Below are positions 56,291-64,000 of a stretch of 64,000 nt of DNA, piece by piece. Below the pieces are notes generated by a model. It did not search any database, was not told the DNA's origin, and was given only the letters and a program-made list of their open reading frames with translations. Positions within the stretch are counted from its first letter, which is position 1. Each line of letters opens with the position of its first letter. Made by a program: the position numbers and the translations under genes. Source of the DNA: Pectinophora gossypiella (lineage: Eukaryota; Arthropoda; Insecta; Lepidoptera; Gelechiidae); assembly GCF_024362695.1 (NCBI RefSeq), contig NC_065419.1:11594678-11658677 (forward strand), read 5' to 3'.

Positions 56291-56622
56291 CGGCGACCTT
56301 CGTGGTCCAGTGGTTGAGCGTTGGGCTCACGATCCGGAGGCCCCGGGTTCGAATCCCGGTGGGGACATATCACAAAAAAATCACTTTGTCATCTCTAGTT
56401 TGGTTAGGACATTACAGGCTGATCACCTGATTGTCCAAAAAGTAAGATGATCCGTGTTTCGGAAGGCACGTTAAGCCGTTGGTCCCGGTTACTACTTACT
56501 GTGTAAGTAAATAGTCGTTACATGGGTCATGTCAGGGGCCTTTGGCGGCTCAATAATAACCCTGACACCAGGGTTTATGAAGTTGGTAATTCACCTCACA
56601 ACCCACACGATAGAAGAAGAAT
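56291..56622 (+). repeat. SINE family A, full copy
   Basis: Head ccttcgtggtccagtggttg with B box gggttcgaatcccggtgggg, core gtgtttcggaaggcacgtta, tail cccacacgatagaagaaga. The ORFs 56139-56450 and 56522-56722 run through it. Confidence 0.9.
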
Positions 56623-57164
56623 GAAGATACAGGGGAGCACACTATACAACTATACAGTCGTATCGATGTTTTGGCCGTTGAATATCTATCTACACACACG
56701 TCCTCTTAATACGATAGCGTAGTCTTTATTAAGCACAGCAGAAAGTAACAAAAAATAAACGAAAATAACACACATAGGTGATTTTGTTTACTATTAAGTA
56801 AAACAAAAAAAAAATGTTTGTCTTTTAATCAGGGAAACAAAGAGTGTCTCACTATTCTCCATTTATTTTTGTCTCATAAATATTCTTCTTTATCTCTGTT
56901 TATCTCCCTCTAGTTTTCTTTTATTCAAGATACATTTGACTTTATTAATATTTAATTCAAAAATGTTCTTTGTGTGCATACAGTTTCATAAGAATATTAT
57001 TGCAAATCTAGTCAAGAGCAGTCTAGATGATAATGGTTTCCAGAAAATCGATAGATTGTTTATTATTAAATTCAGCGTAGACCATTTTACTTCTTCTATC
57101 GTTTGAAATATAAATTCCAAATAGTTTACTATGGTTATGCCATCGAAAAGACGAACAAAAGGAT

Positions 57165-57360
57165 TAAAATCCTCCTTCTTACAAAATGGGGTCCTTTGAG
57201 CGAAGCGTGAAGAAGCACCTAGTAGGCCAGTATGGTAGTCGCAACTGATTCGAAACTGACTCATTGCGTTGGTTTTCAGTTGCTACTGCAATTAGGGCTT
57301 CTCTATGTTTACCATCAGGCATAGTTGAGCCAACATACTTGGCCAATATATAAAAAAAAA
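57165..57360 (-). repeat. Interspersed repeat also at 8410-8612
   Basis: ccttcttacaaaatggggtc to acatacttggccaatatata. The two copies differ by few bases (for example aaccaacgcaatg versus aagcaacgcaatg on the sense strand). Confidence 0.7.
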
Positions 57361-58743
57361 TATATTTATCAAAAACGACTAACTTTATTTTCTCATGAAA
57401 GATCGAATGTTTCACCTACATAACGTAGTAGACGTACCATTATAAATTCTCCAGGGGGAGAAAAAAAGGAATATTCGGGAATATTCTGGAATGTTCTGGC
57501 AAGTGGAGGTGCGTGTGGTGAATAACCGTGGGGATAGCGGCGCGATTTATTGGCGACCAGGACGAATTTGTGGCGCACCTTACTGGTTTGTTTATCTGAG
57601 GATGTGGGCTTTTAGTACAATCCTGGGAATGCAGGAAAAAAATATTGGAAGGAGGTTTTTTGAGTGTGCTTCAATCCATAATTAATCTCTAATTGTTGAT
57701 TCAAGTGGGTAAAACTTAGATCCATTTATTCGAATATTTTATTCGTCATTAGATATGCTTAAAGACTTATGCTGAGCGAGGTCCTTTTATTCCGGACTCC
57801 ACCGCAGATGATCGGGCCGTCAGTGCGTTGCATTTAGAATACTTAGTTTTATTATTATTGTTTTTATGATTTTGGTTTGGTTTGTTTTTCTTTTTGTTTT
57901 GGTATATTTTTTTTTTCTATGTACTTATTGATTTCCGTGTGGTTTCTGTCCTAAATTCTGTCCTAAATCCTAAATCGAAGGAGTCTTAAATTTTATTACG
58001 ATAAAAAAAAGTAATTTCAATTACTCTCGTTAGTTATGTCGAAAAAACTGCTTTAATTAAAACATGGTACGATGTTTACAAAGTTCGTTGATGTAGTTTT
58101 AATTACGTAGCTTGTCAAGTGTCCTGGGTTACCATTACTTTATACGGTGATGTTTTGAAGAGTGTGTGATGTTTTCATACTAAACATGACTCGGATGACG
58201 TAGAAATTCTCCTTTAATCGTGGCAAGGACTTCTTTAATATGAATATTGCTGTACGTGTCTAAACATAAGTGTTCACTCATCAACTTGAGAATGAGAAAG
58301 AAATACTAATACCACGCCGATCCGTTGGTTAGTTTTGCCATGTCATCGAGTTCATTCATAGCAAATTATTCGTCGTGTTTGTCGTAAATGTTAGTCAAAC
58401 ACAGTGAATTTTCTTACCTGTTAGGCTGTTACATATTTAATTAAAATAGCATTTATTACGGTTAAATGATGATTACAAGGAATATATGTCTGACATATCC
58501 TTTTAACATCTCCTTAATACCCTCGGCATTTCTACGCATTAAAACGCAGCGTTTATAGCCAAACGTCGAGAGGTCGCAACTTGTGAAGTCTAGACTGTTG
58601 TCTATATAGGATCGTAACTCGTCGAGTATTTACTGTGATGTATGCCTATGTTTTAGTCTGGAGCGCAACATGAATCCTGGCTTTTTGCTCAATTCTCGTC
58701 TACTTTCGCTGCGTGTGCTGCGTAAGGAATTATATTTATGTTG
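57361..58743. other. Non-coding, nothing recognised
   Basis: AT-rich; T-rich run at 57890-57920. Confidence 0.35.
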
Positions 58744-58899
58744 CTTGTTAAAAAGTCCATTCCCATGCAATTCATTTAAAAAAGCAATATTGCTATTTGA
58801 CATTTCTTGACATAGCGCACATACTTTTATATGCGCAAAAGTCATATTGCAATAGTGCTTTTTAGGTGAATTGCTTCCATGTAGCCTTTTTTTTGCCCT
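58744..58899. mobile_element. MITE family M3 copy
   Basis: aaaagtccattcccatgcaa, ttaaaaaagcaatattgcta and, inverted, gcaatagtgctttttaggtg, aattgcttccatgtagcc. Centre inverted relative to the 33.4 kb copy (cttttatatgcgcaaaagtc). Confidence 0.75.
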
Positions 58900-58967
58900 G
58901 ATCATCAAATAAATTAAAAATTGTCCTCGGTGTAACTAAACATATACGTTAATGTAATGCACTTTGA

Positions 58968-59092
58968 AACCATGTCACATTTACTTTTTTGACAAATTAA
59001 ACCGTAAGTCTCGTTAAATATCAAATATGATAGTGCGACAGGGTTCTAAAGTGGGTACATGATATTGCTCATGACTGTACGTGTGTAGGTAT
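58968..59092. repeat. Repeat R3, copy 3
   Basis: tttgaaaccatgtcacattt, aaattaaaccgtaagtctcg, tagtgcgacagggttctaaa, gggtacatgatattg: closest to 14817-14945. Confidence 0.65.
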
Positions 59093-59333
59093 AGGGAAAA
59101 AAGCAGGAAAAACGGCTAATCTCAAAATATTTCCTCAAAATAATGTATTCCATGATATTTGCTCTGCGAAAAATAAAAAGGGGATCAAGATTATGCTGAT
59201 GAATGTGTTATTTCGGTATAAGTTCCCGTATACAGCACCTCTGCTAAGTTCAGTCTCATCAATCACCCGAAACAGATGGTGGCAAGAAAACTACCCTTAT
59301 TTCTTACTTGTTTTAGGGTAAACAGGGGGGTTA

Positions 59334-59875
59334 AAATGGCCACATCGAAGCAATTCATCTAAAAAAGCAATATTGCAATTTGACAGTTGCGCATATAAAA
59401 TTAAGTGCGCAATGCAAACAAATGTCAAAGAGCAATATTGCGGCTTTTTGGCGGGAGACGGGAACGGGACAGTTGCTTTCTTCATTGAATAATCTAAATA
59501 ATTAATACGAAGTGGTGTTTTGTGGTTAATGATCGCATTAAGTTAGTCGGAAGACATTCGCGAGTGTTATTATATTGGAGTATTCAATAAACAAAGTGTA
59601 TCTGCCTATTTTCGCTTCGTGTCAGGAAGCCGCTTCATAACTCAAAAGTTTATGCGGACTTTTGAGTTAATTCGTTTGGGGTTCGGAGTAGGAGTCTACT
59701 CCGTGGGTGGGGGCTTAGGTTTCATCATCATCACCTTTCATCATTTCATTAATCATCAAGAAAAAAATACGTCAGACATGGCTGTATGGGCATAGTTCCC
59801 TTTGCCTTACCCTTCGGGGAAAACCAAAACCAAGCAATATTGCTTTTTTAGATGAATTGCTTCGATGTGGCTATA
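59334..59875. mobile_element. MITE family M3 copy split by MITE M1
   Basis: TTA flanks at 59331-59333 and 59876-59878. The outer arms (aatggccacatcgaagcaat and attgcttcgatgtggctata) are intact. M1 sits at 59442-59832 between two copies of agcaatattgc. Confidence 0.85.
59442..59832 (+). mobile_element. MITE family M1, copy 2, nested
   Basis: Starts ggctttttggcgggagacgg and ends cttcggggaaaaccaaaacc. agcaatattgc stands at 59431-59441 and again at 59833-59843, so it is the target duplication (up to 11 bp; part may be chance since the site is palindromic). Nearly identical to 24300-24684. Confidence 0.85.
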
Positions 59876-60061
59876 TTAACCTCCCAGAACTTCTAATGTG
59901 TTCGAGAATAGGGCAAGTCTGACTTAGAAGTTACCTATACTGGAGTATTTTCAACAGATTTGAAAGTTTTTCGATCTACTTTGTTTATTTTGTCGCGTCT
60001 ATACCTGGGTAATATTCTGCGTCTGAAATAAGTTGAGAAAAAACGTAAATAGTATTTACAT

Positions 60062-60188
60062 CAGTTGAGTAAGTAGTCGTTACATGAGTCATGTCAGGAG
60101 CCTATGGCGGCTCAGTAGTAACCTTGACACCAGGGTTGATGGGGTTAGTAAACCACCTCACTATCCACACGATAGAAGAAGAAGAATA
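60062..60188 (+). repeat. SINE family A, 3' part
   Basis: taagtagtcgttacatgagt, caggagcctatggcggctca, tgacaccagggttgatgggg, cacacgatagaagaagaag. 5'-truncated. Confidence 0.75.
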
Positions 60189-60269
60189 GTATTTACACAA
60201 ATGGTGTACAAAAAATATTATCTAATTTAAGTTTTCTAAAGAGTGACTTGAAAGGTTCCAAAAGTGATG

Positions 60270-60670
60270 ATTCAGATTCAGAGCGCAGTACTTGAGAGTA
60301 ATAATGTTCACTTGTATGTAGAATCGTTCTCTCTATGGCACTGTGCCAATCTTTCTCTGGGGAATGACGTCATCTAGTAATTTTCATGGTTATATTATAC
60401 GTCTAGTAAACTGTTATAGCTGGATGTTAGATATATGTATAGGTAAATAATTTCGCGCGCTGTTGTAGGGCTCTATAGCCATCAACAGCGATTCAGGAAT
60501 CTGTGAACTCACTAGTGCTGCATCAATATCTACAATTGTTGTTCTGAACTTGTACTTGAAAGTAATAATGTTGAATGTTCACTTGTATGTAGGATCATTC
60601 TCTTTAATGGCACTGTGCCAATCTTTCTCCGGTGAATCACGTCATCCATAGTATTTTTCATTGTTATAGG
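60270..60670. repeat. Tandem duplication of about 135 bp with spacer
   Basis: cacttgtatgtagaatcgtt, ggcactgtgccaatctttct and gacgtcatctagtaattttc recur about 265 bases on as cacttgtatgtaggatcatt, ggcactgtgccaatctttct and cacgtcatccatagtatttt. Confidence 0.65.
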
Positions 60671-60999
60671 TATGGCTTTTAAACTCATTGGTGGTTGTGC
60701 TATGAACTTTTATTTATTATTGTTACCATTAGATTATGAAAATCCCACCGCAAAACAAAAGCATTCCCTTCTGTTATTTTTCTTGGTCTCGTAATTAATA
60801 ATGTTCGTACACCTATTGTTAAAAAAATAAGGATTTTTTTATCGAGTCTTTATTTGCACTGTTTGATAAGCTTTAATATAATAGTACTCGATTATATTTT
60901 TATTTGTTTGTTTTATATATTTTGAGCCATAACTACATTTCCTTCAGTGAAATGAAAAACTTTAGCTGTCATTGAGTCTTCGCATTAGTAGTAAAGACG

Positions 61000-61290
61000 T
61001 TGTGTGGGCGTACAAGTTCAAAGACTTCTGGGTTTTAATTGCAAATGGGCAATAGATTTCGATCGGCCGTTAATCCAAGGATTGGAATCCAAGCGGGTTC
61101 TGTAATTAGAATTCCTCGTTGGAATAAACCTTAATCGAGGTAAGAATGGATGCGGGTGTTAAATTTCGATGTCGCTGGCCTGAGCCCTTGATAGCATGCG
61201 TAGTTCCGGTTTAGGTCACCGTGAAGTGCAAGGTTGAAGTTCGACTTATCAAGGATATCGTACTGGTTGATGTGTAATGCGAGTGTATGC
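61000..61290. promoter_or_regulatory. Candidate enhancer with homeodomain-type motifs
   Basis: ttaatccaaggattggaatc has K50-homeodomain (TAATCC) cores in both orientations. gtaattagaattc and taatcgaggtaa follow, then an AGGTCA half-site at 61215. No ORF or repeat explains the composition. Inference only. Confidence 0.25.
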
Positions 61291-61624
61291 GTCAATTGCT
61301 CCTTTAGATGACTCAAATACTTATTTGAGTAAACAAACATATATTATTGTTTTGGTTATATATTTTTACAGTATAATCGATTACGCAGCTTATTCAGCAG
61401 ATTATTCCCTAAAGATCGGAAAGAAGACAACTTAGAAAAACTTATTTTAAATCAAAACTGCCTTTTTCCAACTGGCTGCTTCTCTTTTTCGTAACTCATT
61501 CTTCAGATGGGATACACTCCACGTTACTCCACATTTTATAGCAGTTTATCACGAATTTTACCTGGACAGTATGGGCAAATGTCAAAATTTAGGAACACTC
61601 AATAGTGCTGCAATCAACCGAGCT

Positions 61625-61911
61625 TGAGGAGTTCGGTGGCGCAGCGGTAAACGCGCTCGGTCTGCGATTGTTGAAGTTAAGCAACTTTCGCAAAGGCCGG
61701 TCATAGGATGGATGACCACAAAAAAAAGTTTTTATCTCGAACTCCTCCGTGCTTCGGAAGGCCGTTGGTCCCGGCTGCATTAGCAGTCGTTAATAACCAC
61801 CAATCCGCACTGGGCCCGCGTGGTGGTTTAAGGCCCGATCTCCCTATCCATCTATAGGGAAGGCCCGTGCCCCAGCAGTGGGGACGTTAAGGGGCTGATG
61901 ATGATGATGAA
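61625..61911 (+). repeat. SINE family E (tRNA/5S-like head), copy 2
   Basis: Nearly identical to 41074-41370, lacking about 14 bases in the core (aaggcacgttaagccg becomes aaggccg). ORF 61589-61780 is a shadow. Confidence 0.8.
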
Positions 61912-62237
61912 TAGTGTTGCCGTCTACATTTGAGCTTCTAGTTTTTATCCTCATTGTTTCAATGTGGCCTTTTTAACCCGCCAGATAAGTAATGTTATGT
62001 CTGAGTGCAAACGGACGCTTTTAGTGTCCTGTGGTTTATTCTCTGCTCGTTGCGTGGGTCTGATTGTTTGACGAGGTCAACCTGTGCAGTCTACAGTGAG
62101 AGCGTCACCAGACCTTGGCCCTGAATTTGAGCACTTATCAATGTCATTCTATCCTTGGATTCTATCTCATTCATAACAATTTTCGAGAAAATATCATAAG
62201 AAACCCCACTTTTGACAAGTCTAGTAAGAATGTAAAA

Positions 62238-62300
62238 TAATGGAGCTCACGACTATATCCCAAATGGGGTAGTCACAGGTATCTCCATAGCAATATAAAA
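62238..62300 (-). repeat. SINE family D, 3' trace
   Basis: gagctcacgactatatccca, aatggggtagtcacaggta. Confidence 0.5.
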
Positions 62301-62619
62301 AAGAAATTAAATAATATAAAATGTTGTATGTATAAAGATCGAGATTAAAACGGAAATAATGATACCTATTCTAGGCATTATAGTTATAGGTCTAGTGTTT
62401 AATAAATCCCGGTTTTATGTCCATCTTACCGTCCAATAACAGTTCCAAGATCTTTGGTACGTGATCAGAAAATAAAATAGCAACAAATACAATTTTGCAG
62501 GACTAAGTACATGAGAAAGTACTTGATTTTTTAAGACATACTTAGCTGGAAAATACTACTTTTTAAAAACATATTCCATCGAACCTTTTAATTCATTACG
62601 TCCGGCAACAAATCTGTGG

Positions 62620-62780
62620 ACCAATGGCGTGCGAGCTCTATGGTTGACGCATGCGCGGCCGTGGGCGGCGGGTCGATAGCGCCGTGACGTCACGCGCGCT
62701 GACCAATGGCGCCGGTCCGTCGCACGTCAATCGATGTGAACGGTTCCTCTGTTTCCGCGCTTTTCTTTTATTATGAACGG
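62620..62780. promoter_or_regulatory. GC-rich promoter-like block
   Basis: Two CCAAT boxes (gaccaatggcg at 62619 and 62700), a CRE tgacgtca at 62685, an NRF-1-like gcatgcgcg at 62649, and CpG-dense flanks. This is the arrangement of a housekeeping-type promoter. Direction and gene unknown; no coding exon seen beyond it. Confidence 0.5.
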
Positions 62781-64000
62781 GCGCCATTGTTGACGCATTA
62801 AGGGGTGTTATCGATGAATTTCACGGTCATTGAAATGTTCAGGACATTTCTCGCCTTTTGTTAAGGGGTTCGTTGTTTATTTTCGATTGCAATATGGACT
62901 GAAGTAGGTTAACTGGTAGATTATACAGGTCAATCATAATCAGCTCAAAGCGAATGTAACCAGACGCGCCAGACCGCGAACGATTTGTCAACGTCATAAT
63001 TAGTGTCAAACACGATCCTCTCTGTGCTAATTTTGCAAAAATTTACGTTTACGAACTGATATTTGTAATAAAACCCTATATTCATACTTACTCAGATATA
63101 AGCCTATAATTATATTAATAATCAGGTCAGGAACTGTCGTTGGTGTCAATTGAATTAAAAACGGATCTCATTTGCATTTTCAGTTTGTAAATTGATTGTG
63201 CGCCGTATCTTTCCTTCATTATCACATTTTTAGTCGCCTTCGTAAATAGCTTCTAGTTATTTTTAAGGATTTTTTATACTTACACCTCATGAATTGAAAT
63301 GTTTTGTATAATAATGAATAAGGACTCGTCGCTTGAGATTCTTTTGAATCCTTAAAAGCTGACATCGGCATTGAAAGCATACGGACGGAAACATGAAATA
63401 AAATATTCGAATTTGACGCTAAAAGGGTTGTGTAAATGTATAGTCTGGGAGAGGAAGACGGGACATATCGACGCGATTTCATGTTTCCAATACATCTATG
63501 TTCACCTTTGACATTTGGAGGTTTTGCTAAAGGTACCTATGGCATTTCTATAGATGTTTCCTAATGAAATCGAATATTTATTTGATTTGTAAACAAAATA
63601 CTTGACTGTTCACTGAAAATTGTTCCCCTTATTATTGTGTTAGTGTTCATGCCTTTTGTTCATGTCATTGTACGAATTGGCACATACTCGATCCTTAAGG
63701 CCTTTTTTTCGTTCTTTCAAAGTCGTCTCACACACCTACGTAAATGTTCATAGTTTTCAATTTCTTTGAATTGAACCGAAAATAATGTAAGTAATTTAAT
63801 TTAACTGCCGTTCTTAGAAACAAGGAGTTTTTGTATAAATTTTAATTTTAATGTCATTAAACAAAGATGGCGCTGCCGTCACGTTCATTTCGGCGCGTTG
63901 TGGATTTTCAAATAATTAATAGATAACTTAAGATATTTAACCTGTGCCGATCTAAAACTAACAATTGACCATCAATACATAACAGTGAACGTTATCTATT
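62781..64000. other. Non-coding to window end
   Basis: AT-rich, with no coding exon seen. aaagatggcgctgccgtcac at 63864 is a second YY1/Pho-like, GC-rich spot. Confidence 0.35.

Noticed and set aside
56300..56366. tRNA-like sequence with A and B boxes (also at 3380, 36850, 42060, 54520 and elsewhere)
   Set aside because: These are SINE heads: the same bodies and tails follow, and the acceptor stem does not pair as in a real tRNA gene.
1..64000. CRISPR arrays, operons, ribosome binding sites, replication origins or viral genes
   Set aside because: None seen; the gene structure is that of an animal nuclear genome.

Overview
The window is nuclear DNA of a lepidopteran insect, probably a moth. 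It is AT-rich, its genes have many short exons with GT-AG introns, and it carries several tRNA-derived SINE families, palindromic MITEs, a mariner and LINE 3' ends of the kind seen in moth genomes. No prokaryotic, organellar or viral gene was recognised. The organism call is inference from gene structure and repeats.

Genes lie in the left half. (1) GET1/WRB, + strand, 12-609, two exons, 169 aa: a subunit of the ER receptor for tail-anchored proteins. (2) A mitochondrial pyrimidine-nucleotide carrier of the SLC25A33/36 (Drosophila Rim2) type, - strand, 20823 down to 2440. All eight coding exons were reconstructed and their phases close to a 363-aa protein. Exon 3 (8154-8311) is masked by open frames in other phases. 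(3) A small THAP zinc-finger gene, - strand, 23914-23384, with a broken inverted copy of its first exon at 22139-22198. (4) Mitochondrial manganese superoxide dismutase (SOD2), + strand, 26648-31201, five exons, 216 aa. GET1 and the carrier are convergent. The carrier and SOD2 start regions face away from each other, with the THAP locus between them.

The most interesting signal is in SOD2. Between exons 2 and 3 lies a second, diverged version of exon 3 (27547-27691). It has an open frame, the same phase at both ends, and the metal-binding GGGH.NH.IFW core, while many silent sites have changed. It looks like a mutually exclusive alternative exon. Two decayed copies of exon 4 lie in intron 4, so the locus has repeatedly duplicated exons.

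From about 31.7 kb to the end there is no recognisable protein-coding gene. There is a probable non-coding first exon with a strong donor (to 31920), a possible 40-nt exon (47912-47951), a GC-rich promoter-like block (62620-62780), one unassigned ORF region split by a retroposon (33859-34633), and many mobile elements. These include five SINE families with shared modules, about six MITE families, a 999-bp TIR element with an 8-bp target duplication, LINE 3' ends, and several clear nested insertions. The region is best read as introns and intergenic DNA of one or more large genes.
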